NCBI GenBank assembly: GCA_016936255.1
Contig: JAFGYE010000114.1
Span: 1 to 64,000 of the forward strand
DNA: 64,000 bases
Reading direction: 5' to 3'
DNA from: Marinifilaceae bacterium
GTDB lineage: Bacteria; Bacteroidota; Bacteroidia; Bacteroidales; Marinifilaceae
Positions 8,357 to 17,365 of this stretch are shown here, one piece after another; position 1 is the stretch's first letter, and each line of letters opens with the position of its first letter. A program made the translations under genes and the position numbers. Under the pieces are notes generated by a model. The model was given only the letters and a program-made list of their open reading frames with translations, did no database searches and was not told the DNA's origin.

Positions 8357-9100
8357 TTAACAGAGCTCTTCCTCAGGAAGTGCATTAAGCAATTCAACAG
8401 CATTATTTTGTTTGGTAACAATTTCTTCACGAATAATGTGTCCATCACGAAAAACAACCTGACGGGTCATAAATTTAGCGATATCGGGCTCATGCGTAAC
8501 AAATGCAATTGTTTTCCCTTTTGAATTTAAATCCTGAAATAATGCCATAATTTCGTAGGAAGTTCGGGTATCCAAATTACCTGTAGCTTCGTCAGCAAGA
8601 ATAACAACAGGATCGTTTACCAGTGAACGGGCTATAGCCACACGTTGTTGCTGCCCTCCCGAAAGTTGATTTGGCATGTGATGCATGCGATCGCTCAATC
8701 CAACTGATTCAAGAGCAGCTTCAGCACGTTCGCGACGTTCTTTTGGTTTAATTTTCGAGTTATAAAAAAGAGGAAGTTCAACATTTTCAAGTGCCGTAGT
8801 CCGCGACAAAAGATTATACGACTGAAAAACAAATCCGAGTTTGTGGTTGCGCAAGACTGCCAGTTCATTATTCGAAAGCTCTCCCATACTTATTCCATCC
8901 AAAAGATAAGCTCCTGAAGTTGGTTTATCCAAACAACCTAAAATATTTAGCATGGTTGATTTTCCCGATCCACTGGTTCCCATAATAGCCACAAATTCAC
9001 CCTGTTTAATTTCAAGGTTTATACCTTTCAAAGCCCGCACTGTAATTTCACCAACGTAAAAATCCTTTTTCAGATCTTTAACTTCTATTATTGTTTTCAT
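8357..9100 (-). CDS. MacB/LolD-type ABC transporter ATP-binding protein
   Basis: This 247-aa cytoplasmic ATPase powers the neighbouring permease. It shows Walker [10 protein letters not shown] (41-49), the Q loop, signature LSGGQ (146-150), Walker B VVILADE (165-171), the D loop GNLD and the switch His in VTHEPD. It belongs to the MacB/LolD branch by its ALKGINLEI and [10 protein letters not shown] sequences. It is preceded by the adaptor gene and followed within 18 bases by the permease. The substrate of the pump is unknown; members of the class export macrolides, peptides, toxins or lipids. Confidence 0.95.
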   Translation of the reverse strand: MKTIIEVKDLKKDFYVGEITVRALKGINLEIKQGEFVAIMGTSGSGKSTMLNILGCLDKPTSGAYLLDGISMGELSNNELAVLRNHKLGFVFQSYNLLSRTTALENVELPLFYNSKIKPKERRERAEAALESVGLSDRMHHMPNQLSGGQQQRVAIARSLVNDPVVILADEATGNLDTRTSYEIMALFQDLNSKGKTIAFVTHEPDIAKFMTRQVVFRDGHIIREEIVTKQNNAVELLNALPEEELC

Positions 9101-9188
9101 CTGTTTATATTTTTCATGTTATGGTCAGATGGAACTTACCATGATTAAGTAGTCAATAATCATTTAATCATGAACGTTTCATATCCGT

Positions 9189-10445
9189 TTACTTATTGGA
9201 TTTTTTATTGCCATCTGGTCTTTTAGGCATAAATGGACTCTGGCTGGCTACTGGTGCTGAACCGGATTGAACTACAGATTCAGTATTCATTGAAACCACA
9301 ACTTCGTCTCCCTCTTTTAACCCAGATACAACTTCGTAATTAATTTCATCAGTAACGCCTAATGTGACATTTTGTGGATGAATGATATCACCCTGTTTAA
9401 CCCAAACAACTTGCCTTTTCTCGTCTGATTTCTGAAATTTAGGAGCTCCTGATTCCATGCGGGGCTCTGACCGTTCACCAATCTGTTTATTTCCTGCCAA
9501 AACAGACTCATTGTAACTTTCTAATGCTGCAGAATCGGGTTTAAAACGAATTGCTTTTGCCGGTACCAGTAAAATATTTTTAGCTTCAGTAACAAAAAAA
9601 GTTGCATTAGCAGTCATTCCAGGCATTAGTATTTTCTCAGGATTTGGAGCATTAATAATTACAGTGTAGGTAATAACATTAGATGATTCAACCGGCTGCA
9701 ATCTGATTTCGGTAACCAAACCTGAGAATTTTTTCAAGGGAAACGCATCAACAGTAAATTCAACTCGTTGATTATTACAAACTTGTCCTATATCAGCCTC
9801 ATCAATATTAGCTTCCACACGCATTTGAGTCAAATCATTTGCAATCGTAAACAAAGTTGGAGTACTAAAACTTGCAGCTACCGTCTGACCTTCGTCAACA
9901 GCCCGTTCAAGAATAATCCCATCAATTGGTGAATAAATTCTGGCATACGACAAGTTAATTTTATTTTTGTCGTATACTGATTTTGCATTATTCAGACCCG
10001 CTGCGGCATTGCTATAATTGTATTCAGCCAAATCAAAATCCGATTGCGCAATCAATTTTTTAACAATCAGTGCTTTGTAACGCTCAAAGGTTGCTTTCTG
10101 ATATTTCACCTGTGCTTCAGCCTGATCAACCGAAGATTTACTCTGTTCCAACTGCGCCAACAAAGGTGTTTCATCCAACAGAGCTAACAACTGTCCTCTT
10201 TTTACCTGCGAATTAAAATCAACAAATATTTTCTCGATAACACCTGAAACCTGAGTACCCACCTCAACAGTTTTAACAGCCTCAAGTGTTCCTGTTGCAG
10301 TAATTGTATTACTAATTGTTCCCTTTTCAATTTTTGAAGTTTCAACTGTTATAGCTGTTTTATTACCCGCAAAATATCTGTATACAAAAAAAACTATGGC
10401 AAGAACGACCACAACTGATCCAATATATATAAATTTCTTTTTCAT
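9189..10445 (-). CDS. Efflux periplasmic adaptor (HlyD/MacA family)
   Basis: This 418-aa membrane-fusion protein has an N-terminal anchor (residues about 4-24). A barrel-sandwich lipoyl half (TGTLEAVKTVEVGTQVSG) follows, then an alpha-helical hairpin (about 85-165; ALLDETPLLAQLEQSKSSVDQ to LSYARI), the second lipoyl half (YSPIDGIILERAVDEGQ) and the beta-barrel and membrane-proximal domains. An insertion with charged residues (about 305-345) and a Ser/Pro/Lys tail are unusual but common in Bacteroidota. It bridges the MacB-type pump in the inner membrane and the TolC-like channel, and is the second gene of the operon. Confidence 0.93.
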   Translation of the reverse strand: MKKKFIYIGSVVVVLAIVFFVYRYFAGNKTAITVETSKIEKGTISNTITATGTLEAVKTVEVGTQVSGVIEKIFVDFNSQVKRGQLLALLDETPLLAQLEQSKSSVDQAEAQVKYQKATFERYKALIVKKLIAQSDFDLAEYNYSNAAAGLNNAKSVYDKNKINLSYARIYSPIDGIILERAVDEGQTVAASFSTPTLFTIANDLTQMRVEANIDEADIGQVCNNQRVEFTVDAFPLKKFSGLVTEIRLQPVESSNVITYTVIINAPNPEKILMPGMTANATFFVTEAKNILLVPAKAIRFKPDSAALESYNESVLAGNKQIGERSEPRMESGAPKFQKSDEKRQVVWVKQGDIIHPQNVTLGVTDEINYEVVSGLKEGDEVVVSMNTESVVQSGSAPVASQSPFMPKRPDGNKKSNK

Positions 10446-10486
10446 GATGATGTATTTATTTTGTTTCTGTTTTTACTCAATAACGA

Positions 10487-11824
10487 TTAAAGTGTCAATG
10501 GAATTCCTTTATAAAAATCGAGTAGCTTATAACTAAAAATCACATTGAATTTTGATTGCAGCAATTCGCTTTCAGAAGTAATCAGATTGGTTTTTTGAAC
10601 CAAAAAATCCACCGAGTTAAGCAACCCTAATTTGTATTTTTCGTTCGTCACATCATACGATTCCTGAGTCGATTTATTTTGTTCCAGACTAGCTATATAA
10701 CGGCTTTGAGCCACGACCACATCAGCGCAAGCTTGTTCAATGCATTTACGCAGTTCGTTTTTGGTATTCACAAGATCCAGCTCTGCTTCAAATACTGATA
10801 TGCTTGCAACTGCCACATTTGTTTTAATTTGTTTCTTCTGAAATATTGGAATAGATAGTGAAAATCCAACTGATGGATTTATTTTATCATTTAACTGACT
10901 AAAATATCCCGAACCTGCTGTTAAGCTGGAATAAGCTGAAGACAAACCAGCATTCATTGAAAGACTTGGAAGTACATCCGCTTTGGCAATTTTGATGCCA
11001 AGCATAGCACTTTCTTTACTAAGTTCAGCATATTTAATTTGTGGTTTAATACCCAATGCCAGACTATAAATTTCTTGTACCTCTGGCTGACCGGAATCAA
11101 GCAACATGCTGTTCAAATCAGGAGAACTTATCTCAAAACTAATATCTACAGAAAATTCCATCAACTGCATGAGTGAAACTTTACTCATATACAATTCGCT
11201 TTTTGCATTGGCTAAAGTTGATTTTTCGGTTGCAAGTTCAGACTTTATCTGCAGATAATCCAACATCGAAATCACCCCTAGATCGACCCTTTCTTTAGCC
11301 AAATCCAACTGCTCTGTCGTTGATTCAATTTGTTTTTGAGCATTACTAACGCTTTCTTTTGCATACAAAACTTGGAGATAAGCATTAAGGATATTTAAAC
11401 CTATTGATTCTTTTACCTCTTCCGAATAAAAATGCCCACTCTCTAAATCAAGTTTTGCCGATTTAATCTGATTCGTTAGTTTATTGCCGTTAAAAAGGGA
11501 TACATTTGAATTCACGGAATAACTGGTGCTATTTGCACCTTTACTACTTCCATATTCTCCAGTTGTTGAATCGAATCCTTTGTACCAGTTAAAATTTTGG
11601 TTCGCCGATGCATTCAGTGAAGGCAATCGGTTGGCTTTTGCCTGTTTGGAATAAAGCTCATTTTTGTTATTTAACAAATCAGCTTTCTGAACTGTAATAT
11701 TATTAGTCAAAGCATAATTAATACAATCCTCCAAAGTCCATATTTTGTTTTGGGCTTTACCTGTAATACCTGAAGTGAGAATCAAAAATCCGGCAATCAG
11801 TAAACTTGTTTTTATTTTTTCCAT
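10487..11824 (-). CDS. TolC-like outer membrane efflux protein
   Basis: This 445-aa OEP/TolC-family channel has a signal peptide (residues 1-25, ending about GKA-Q). It begins KIWTLEDCINYALTNN, the typical OEP start, and contains two repeats, each with long coiled helices (for example ALYKEN-like stretches around 130-220 and 330-430) and short strand pairs. It is the first gene of the five-component set tolC-like/adaptor/ATPase/permease/LytSR on the minus strand. It would be the outer membrane exit of the pump. No antibiotic specificity can be inferred. Confidence 0.93.
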   Translation of the reverse strand: MEKIKTSLLIAGFLILTSGITGKAQNKIWTLEDCINYALTNNITVQKADLLNNKNELYSKQAKANRLPSLNASANQNFNWYKGFDSTTGEYGSSKGANSTSYSVNSNVSLFNGNKLTNQIKSAKLDLESGHFYSEEVKESIGLNILNAYLQVLYAKESVSNAQKQIESTTEQLDLAKERVDLGVISMLDYLQIKSELATEKSTLANAKSELYMSKVSLMQLMEFSVDISFEISSPDLNSMLLDSGQPEVQEIYSLALGIKPQIKYAELSKESAMLGIKIAKADVLPSLSMNAGLSSAYSSLTAGSGYFSQLNDKINPSVGFSLSIPIFQKKQIKTNVAVASISVFEAELDLVNTKNELRKCIEQACADVVVAQSRYIASLEQNKSTQESYDVTNEKYKLGLLNSVDFLVQKTNLITSESELLQSKFNVIFSYKLLDFYKGIPLTL

Positions 11825-11895
11825 ACCTATATTGCTATTTTAACCTAAAACTACTGTTACAGCTTATTTTGAAGGCATTAAATAGACAATTGGCA

Positions 11896-11940
11896 GATTT
11901 TCACCGACGTTTAGGTGATTTTTGAGTTTGGTGAAAAATC
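11896..11940. promoter_or_regulatory. Inverted repeat upstream of the efflux operon, candidate operator
   Basis: GATTTTCACC (11896-11905) and GGTGAAAAATC (11930-11940) are inverted arms about 25 bases apart, 72 bases before the TolC-like gene and 130 before aguB. Between them GACGTTTAG (11906-11914) and TGAGTTTGG (11923-11931) each differ at one position from the LytTR half-site pattern WMMGTTNRK. Their spacing is shorter than the usual two-turn arrangement, so LytTR binding is only a suggestion. Confidence 0.35.
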
Positions 11941-12069
11941 CGTAATCTAAGAATAAACTAATTTCATTAACTCAAAAAGCTAAAATTTGAATTCCTTTTA
12001 TAAATTTCAGCTTGTTTTTCACCAGTGATTTATAAAAAGAACTATTTTTATGCCGAAATAGTAAAGACG

Positions 12070-12954
12070 ATGAAAAGAAAATATAAAGTATCGGTTATTC
12101 AGCTTAACCTAAACGACATACCAGAAAACAACCTTAAAAAATGTTTAAACTGGGTAAGAGAGGCAGCAAAAAAAGGAGCAGAGGTAATATCATTACCTGA
12201 ACTATACAGCAGTCATTATTTCTGCCAAAGTGAAGATGTTGACAATTTTGCTTTAGCCGAACCTTTGTACAGCACATCATTTACAGCTTTTAGTGCTTTA
12301 GCAAAAGAACTGGGAGTCGTGATTATTGTTCCGTTTTTTGAAAAAAGAATGCCAGGTATCTATCACAACAGCGCATACATCATTGATACTGATGGATCGG
12401 AAGCTGGTTTGTACCGAAAAATGCACATCCCGGATGATCCTCATTTTTACGAAAAATTCTATTTTACCCCAGGAGATTTAGGCTTTAAAAGCATAAATAC
12501 TCAAAAAGGCAAAATAGGAACCTTAATTTGCTGGGATCAATGGTATCCTGAAGCCGCAAGATTAACTGCGCTGAAAGGAGCTGAAATATTATTTTACCCT
12601 ACTGCTATTGGTTGGGCTCCTCACGAAGTTGAGGAGTATGGAGAAAAACAATACGGTGCATGGATGAATGTAATGAAAGGTCATGCTGTTGCAAATGGAA
12701 TTTATGTTGCTGCAGCAAACCGAATAGGATTAGAAAAATATGTTCCTGACACAAATGGAATTATCTTTTGGGGAGGTTCATTTATTGCCGGCCCGCAAGG
12801 TGAAATACTAGCTCAGGCCTCTCACGATAAAGAAGAAATATTAATTGCTGAAGTCGACTTGGATTTACAAGAGAATGTTCGCCAAAACTGGCCATTTTTC
12901 AGAGACCGAAGAATTGATGCATTCAGCGAAATTACCAAAAGAGCAATTGATTAA
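12070..12954 (+). CDS. aguB: N-carbamoylputrescine amidase
   Basis: This 294-aa nitrilase-superfamily amidase hydrolyses N-carbamoylputrescine to putrescine, CO2 and ammonia in the cytoplasm. The catalytic triad is visible: Glu in SLPELY, Lys in LYRKMHIPDDP, and Cys in LICWDQWYPEAARL, the last being diagnostic of AguB. The ATG at 12070 (MKRKYKVSVIQLN) starts exactly where the family starts; the longer frame begins only at a GTG (12025) and adds 15 unrelated residues. The stop is followed two bases later by aguA, so the two form an operon for agmatine to putrescine conversion. Confidence 0.95.
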   Translation: MKRKYKVSVIQLNLNDIPENNLKKCLNWVREAAKKGAEVISLPELYSSHYFCQSEDVDNFALAEPLYSTSFTAFSALAKELGVVIIVPFFEKRMPGIYHNSAYIIDTDGSEAGLYRKMHIPDDPHFYEKFYFTPGDLGFKSINTQKGKIGTLICWDQWYPEAARLTALKGAEILFYPTAIGWAPHEVEEYGEKQYGAWMNVMKGHAVANGIYVAAANRIGLEKYVPDTNGIIFWGGSFIAGPQGEILAQASHDKEEILIAEVDLDLQENVRQNWPFFRDRRIDAFSEITKRAID

Positions 12955-12956
12955 GT

Positions 12957-14000
12957 ATGAGCGCACAAAATAGAAGATTCCCTGCTGAATGGGAGAAGCA
13001 ACAAGGTATTATTCTTTGCTTTCCTCACAACGGGAACGATTGGCCAGGAAAATATCAGGCGATACAATGGGCATTTGTTGAATTTATCAAGAAAATTGCC
13101 GGTATTGAGCAGGTAGTACTTGTTGTTGCCAATGAAAAAATAAAACAAAAAGTAAGTGACATGCTTGCAACGGCTCATGTGAATCTTGAGAATATCGATT
13201 ACTTAATACATAAAACGAATCGAAGTTGGATGCGCGATTCTGGACCTATTATTGTAAAAAATGGAACTGAATCGAGAGAGGCATTGAACTTTAACTTTAA
13301 TGGTTGGGCGAAATATAAAAATTTCCAATTAGACAAACCCGTACCTGAGAAATTAGCTGCCTTTCTAAAAATCCCTGTAACACAAGCAATTTACAAAGGA
13401 AAACCTGTTGTATTGGAAGGTGGAGCTATTGATACCAACGGGAAAGGAACGCTTTTAACTTCCGAAGAATGTTTACTGGATCCCAAAATTCAGGTTCGAA
13501 ATCCAGAATTTACAAAATCAGATTACGAAGCCGTTTTTAAAGAATATTTGGGAATTACAAACACCATTTGGTTAGGCAATGGAATTAGCGGAGACGATAC
13601 ACATGGACACATCGATGATTTGTGCCGGTTTGTTAACCAAAACACCATTATTACGGTTGTTGAATCGAACAAAGAGGATACAAATTACTTGCCTTTGCAG
13701 GATAATTTAGCCAGATTAAAAAATGCCAGACTAGAAGATGGTACACAGCCTAATATTGTAGAATTACCAATGCCGGGTAAATTAGAATTCGATGGAATTC
13801 GAATACCTGCCAGCTATGCCAATTTTTTAATTCTAAATAAGTGCGTTCTTGTTCCTACATTCAACGACAGTAAAGACCGTATTGCCTTACAAACCATAGC
13901 CGATTGTTTTCCTGACAGAGAAATAATAGGCATCAGTGCTATTGATTTAATTTGGGGTTTTGGAACATTGCACTGTTTAAGCCAACAAATTCCTGAATAA
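12957..14000 (+). CDS. aguA: Agmatine deiminase
   Basis: This 347-aa Porphyromonas-type peptidyl-arginine/agmatine deiminase converts agmatine to N-carbamoylputrescine and ammonia. Family motifs are intact: RFPAEWEKQQGIILCFPHN at the start, WMRDSGPI, NFNGWAKY, LEGGAID, GDDTHGHIDD and the catalytic Cys in GTLHCLSQQ near the C-terminus. It lacks a signal peptide, so it acts in the cytoplasm. It lies two bases after aguB. The agmatine source, arginine decarboxylase, is not in the window. A hairpin follows. Confidence 0.95.
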   Translation: MSAQNRRFPAEWEKQQGIILCFPHNGNDWPGKYQAIQWAFVEFIKKIAGIEQVVLVVANEKIKQKVSDMLATAHVNLENIDYLIHKTNRSWMRDSGPIIVKNGTESREALNFNFNGWAKYKNFQLDKPVPEKLAAFLKIPVTQAIYKGKPVVLEGGAIDTNGKGTLLTSEECLLDPKIQVRNPEFTKSDYEAVFKEYLGITNTIWLGNGISGDDTHGHIDDLCRFVNQNTIITVVESNKEDTNYLPLQDNLARLKNARLEDGTQPNIVELPMPGKLEFDGIRIPASYANFLILNKCVLVPTFNDSKDRIALQTIADCFPDREIIGISAIDLIWGFGTLHCLSQQIPE

Positions 14001-14041
14001 ATCAGAATCCTTATTACAGACTCAAATAGAAATAATATTAG

Positions 14042-14076
14042 AAAGGTGCAATTCAAAACACTGCACCTTTTTACTT
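14042..14076 (+). terminator. Terminator of the aguB-aguA operon
   Basis: A 9-bp stem AAAGGTGCA/TGCACCTTT (14042-14050, 14062-14070) is followed by TTTACTTTTC, 41 bases after the aguA stop. Confidence 0.75.
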
Positions 14077-14230
14077 TTCTTATTTTGTCTCGTCCTAAAA
14101 TAGCCTTATCCAAAAAAACATCGGAATTAGCATCCATTTTCGCAAAATTTGTTCTTGTGCATTCACTTGAGTAAAAAAATAAGCTTTACGTTAAGACTCA
14201 GCTACATTTTGCAACAAAAAAATTAGATTT

Positions 14231-15760
14231 CTAGAAATCATAACGAATTCCTGTGAAGATACCAATTGAATACGGCTTGTAATCATACTGACTACTGGTA
14301 TTTATGGAATTCAGATAATATTTAACCGAAGGTTCCAATCCAATTTGAAGTTTTGAATTCAGCCTGTATTCCAATCCAAAACTAAATTGAGAACTAAAAT
14401 TAGTTGCTCGTATTCCTTCAATCTCCCCAATTTTCTTATTTCCTCCATTTGATTGATCATACACTCCATTTCCAACAATCATGTTAGCACTTAAACCACC
14501 CGAAACAAACATCCCAACTCTTTTTTGAATGAGATTATACCGCATCAAAAAAGGTATTTCGATGGCTTTAAAACTTTGAATTAAATCTGCTGATGATGAA
14601 TACGAATTGGTACTAAGAAATGCTTCTCCAGAAGGCGTAGACTGTGGCAAACTACTACCACCACTCAACCGTATTGGCCCTGCAGAAGTTACCGAAGGAT
14701 AGGAAACCTCTCTAATTAACGATTTATCTTCCGGAATTAGATTTACATCAGAATTCGTAGTTGCATCAGCATACATTAAATCACGATGGCCTCCACCAGA
14801 ATTCAAATCCTGTCCAAAACGATTGTATACAATTCCAGTCTGAAAAGCAAATTTGTCATTCATTGCAAAATTCACTTTCGCTCCTCCTCCTACGCTCCAA
14901 ATCCCAGATTCAATATTACTTCCTTTGTTATCACCTGAATAGGAAGAGTAGCTTGAAGATACTTGACCGATAATCGACCATTTATTTTCTTTAATTTTAT
15001 CTCTCCCCAATTGCTCAATTGCCAAAATATTTTTTCGAATTTGCATTTCGTCCGCCAACAGTACTAAATCCTGTTGTTTAAATAATTGACTCGTATTGGG
15101 GAGCAACTGACTAGGAAGATCGTTCTTAAAATTCGAAAGTTTTTCTTCCAATGTACGATTCATCAATAGATTTACAAATTCGCTATCTAAAAAGGTCAAA
15201 TCCTTTTCTTTTGATAGAAAAACCATATCCGGATCCGATCTTCTAATTTTGGCACTATTAGAATCTGAAAACTTGTTAAACTTACTGTTCAAATTTCCCG
15301 TGACAAAAATTTCCAGCGAATTAGTCTCATTTAAATTCGCTTTGATAGATGATGAATTTGCAAGAATTATGTTATCTTGCTTATTTTCAAATACATATGA
15401 TTCATTTGTAATGTTCGCATTGTTGGTCAACTCTTTTTTTGTTGAACTATTTGCTTTAGAATCTATATCCTGATTTAATTCCGACTCAAAATTGTTTTGA
15501 AGCGATGTCCTATTTTCAGAAACAGTATTTAATTGCATTTTGTAATTTGGCTGACTGATAAAATACTGATTACCTATTGCTAACAGTAAAAGTATCGACG
15601 CTGCGATGCCAGTCCATATGTAAATAGCAATCCTCCGCTTTTTCTTTGCCGCCATTAATTGACTGTTTATTCCTTCCCACACTTTAGAATTCGGTGGAAC
15701 AGACAGATTTTTTAATCCATCAGCAAAAAGACTGTCAATATGTTTGTTGTCCTTTAGCAT
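14231..15760 (-). CDS. Putative anti-sigma factor with C-terminal outer-membrane beta-barrel
   Basis: This 509-aa protein of mixed architecture has an N-terminal cytoplasmic segment (residues 1-41) containing LSVPPNSKVWEGI, which resembles the start of Bacteroidota sigma-associated regulators. One membrane helix (43-66) is followed by a long Ser/Asn-rich periplasmic linker (70-270). A C-terminal domain (about 280-509) has alternating strands and ends in GIRYDF with a terminal Phe, as in porin-family barrels. It has no cleavable signal. It overlaps the ECF sigma gene by 7 bases, which strongly suggests co-regulation, probably as its anti-sigma partner. That role is inferred from context. Confidence 0.65.
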   Translation of the reverse strand: MLKDNKHIDSLFADGLKNLSVPPNSKVWEGINSQLMAAKKKRRIAIYIWTGIAASILLLLAIGNQYFISQPNYKMQLNTVSENRTSLQNNFESELNQDIDSKANSSTKKELTNNANITNESYVFENKQDNIILANSSSIKANLNETNSLEIFVTGNLNSKFNKFSDSNSAKIRRSDPDMVFLSKEKDLTFLDSEFVNLLMNRTLEEKLSNFKNDLPSQLLPNTSQLFKQQDLVLLADEMQIRKNILAIEQLGRDKIKENKWSIIGQVSSSYSSYSGDNKGSNIESGIWSVGGGAKVNFAMNDKFAFQTGIVYNRFGQDLNSGGGHRDLMYADATTNSDVNLIPEDKSLIREVSYPSVTSAGPIRLSGGSSLPQSTPSGEAFLSTNSYSSSADLIQSFKAIEIPFLMRYNLIQKRVGMFVSGGLSANMIVGNGVYDQSNGGNKKIGEIEGIRATNFSSQFSFGLEYRLNSKLQIGLEPSVKYYLNSINTSSQYDYKPYSIGIFTGIRYDF

Positions 15761-16317
15761 ACTCTCAAATTATTCTCTTTTACCTTCAAATAATCACTCA
15801 CTTTTTGCTTTAAAATAGCTCTTCCCCGAGCCAAATTAGATTTTGATGTTCCAACAGTAATATTCATCACTTCAGCAATTTCATTGTGCGGGTATCCATC
15901 AAGTACATACAGACTAAACACCATACGATAGCGATCTGGTAATTCCTGTACCATTTTAAGTAAAATATCTATGGAAATATCCGATTCGGAATAATTGACA
16001 TCACCCTCATCTGCTGTGTCAATAGCTTCTTCTACCAACTGAATTTTCTTAGCTTTCCGAAATTTTTCCAGTGCTGTATTAACCATTATTCTCCTCATCC
16101 ATCCTTCAAACGAACCTTTAAACTGATAGGATTTAACATTCTGAAAAATTTTAATGAACCCATCCTGCAAAGTATCCTCAGCCTCAGCCAAATCTTTAGA
16201 ATAGCGCAAACATACCCCCAACATTTTAGAGGCAAATTCTACATAGAGAAATTCTTGTGCTTTCGATTTTCCCTTAATGCAATCCTTTATTATTTGATCC
16301 AACTTATGGTTTTCCAA
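15754..16317 (-). CDS. ECF-type RNA polymerase sigma factor
   Basis: This 187-aa sigma-70 family factor of the extracytoplasmic-function class directs RNA polymerase to a dedicated regulon. Region 2 is at about residues 20-92 (DTLQDGFIKIFQNV, GSFEGWMRRIMVNTALEKFRK). Region 4 is at about 118-172 (LPDRYRMVFSLYVLDGYPHNEIAEVMNITVGT). The C-terminus overlaps the start of the membrane/barrel protein at 14231, giving the usual sigma plus membrane regulator arrangement. It is transcribed from a region containing the palindrome at 16341. Confidence 0.93.
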   Translation of the reverse strand: MENHKLDQIIKDCIKGKSKAQEFLYVEFASKMLGVCLRYSKDLAEAEDTLQDGFIKIFQNVKSYQFKGSFEGWMRRIMVNTALEKFRKAKKIQLVEEAIDTADEGDVNYSESDISIDILLKMVQELPDRYRMVFSLYVLDGYPHNEIAEVMNITVGTSKSNLARGRAILKQKVSDYLKVKENNLRVC

Positions 16318-16340
16318 CTTCTTTTTTGGTTTAGAGCAAA

Positions 16341-16354
16341 ACAGATTTATCTGT
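16341..16354. promoter_or_regulatory. Palindrome upstream of the ECF sigma gene
   Basis: ACAGATTTATCTGT is a perfect 6-bp inverted repeat with a 2-base centre, 24 bases before the sigma start codon. It could be an operator or part of the promoter. No consensus TAnnTTTG element is seen for this gene, so it may be read by the ECF factor itself. Confidence 0.3.
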
Positions 16355-16542
16355 TAGTTACAGTAATTACAAATGGGTTGCGTTAAAATTACGCTTTTTT
16401 TTTAAAAGGTATTCCATTCTTATCTCCCCTCCATGGAACTTCAAAATTAAATTTAAAAAATAACAGCTCCCAAAGCAACCAATCTCCTTTTTACTCATCA
16501 AAAAGATAAATCAACAGAAATATTAATTTATTATTTATAAAA

Positions 16543-17256
16543 ATGAAAAGTTTAAAATTTAGCCTTTTACTATTGGTTTCAATATCGATATTGCCTTCTT
16601 GCGACACAAATGAGTATCAGGAACCAGAACTTGATGGTATTGGTGATGTGTTTGTTCGTTGTATTAAAGTAGGTGATGAAACACATTTCGCTCCATTTTT
16701 TTATGCTTACTCGAATAAAAATTTATCAGAAGTATTGGTGGAAAGTCCTATAAATGATGCGCCGGACTATGTATTAGGTGATTATATGACAAATAAAAAA
16801 GTATTTAGACTTCTACCTAAAGTAACAGACTATAGCTCAACAGATATTGCTAATGGTTTTTACAAATTTGAGATGGTTTCGATAGGACAAGAAACAATTA
16901 AAGTTCAAGATAAATTGTTAGATTCTAGAATCGAGCCTATAGAAATTACTGATTTCATCTATACAACAGATGGACATAAGTTTAATATTTCCTGGAATGA
17001 ATTGGATAATGCAGACATCTATGTTGTAAAATTTATGTCTGAGAAAGATGGTAAGGTTCTTTATGTTTCGAATCAATTATCAACAACAGAATATGAGTTT
17101 AATGAAAACTCAAAGAATTGGGACTCGAATACTCAATTAACTGCTGGCACTACATATTTCGTGGGTGTATTTGCATACGAATTTGAAAGTGCAACAGCCA
17201 ACAATGGATTTGATATCAATAGTGAAACAGTAGAATACAAAGAAATAGTTTGGTAA
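16543..17256 (+). CDS. Hypothetical lipoprotein with an FN3-like domain
   Basis: This 237-aa secreted lipoprotein has signal peptide 1-19 ending LPSC with the lipid-bearing Cys20, followed by DTNEYQEPE. An acidic residue at +2 is consistent with surface or outer-membrane placement in Bacteroidota. The C-terminal part (about 137-235) has strand pattern and motifs such as HKFNISWNELDNADIYVVKF and LTAGTTYFVGVFAYEFES, typical of a fibronectin type III fold. The N-terminal domain is unrecognised. The gene is single and divergent from the sigma gene, so it may be a regulon member. A strong hairpin follows. Confidence 0.75.
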   Translation: MKSLKFSLLLLVSISILPSCDTNEYQEPELDGIGDVFVRCIKVGDETHFAPFFYAYSNKNLSEVLVESPINDAPDYVLGDYMTNKKVFRLLPKVTDYSSTDIANGFYKFEMVSIGQETIKVQDKLLDSRIEPIEITDFIYTTDGHKFNISWNELDNADIYVVKFMSEKDGKVLYVSNQLSTTEYEFNENSKNWDSNTQLTAGTTYFVGVFAYEFESATANNGFDINSETVEYKEIVW

Positions 17257-17260
17257 TACA

Positions 17261-17294
17261 AAAAATCCCGCCTTCCAAAAAGAGGCGGGATTTT
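17261..17294. terminator. Bidirectional terminator between the lipoprotein and porin genes
   Basis: AAATCCCGCCT (17263-17273) pairs with AGGCGGGATTT (17283-17293), with A and T runs outside, directly after the lipoprotein stop. The minus-strand porin gene ends 72 bases further on. Confidence 0.8.
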
Positions 17295-17365
17295 AATGTT
17301 GATCGTTAATTAATTTTCGAACCTATATTAAATCAGAAAGCAGTATTCTGACTAATTGTTCCAAT

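Noticed and set aside
12025-12069. Longer N-terminus for aguB from a GTG
   Set aside because: The extra 15 residues are outside the family and the ATG at 12070 fits the conserved start.
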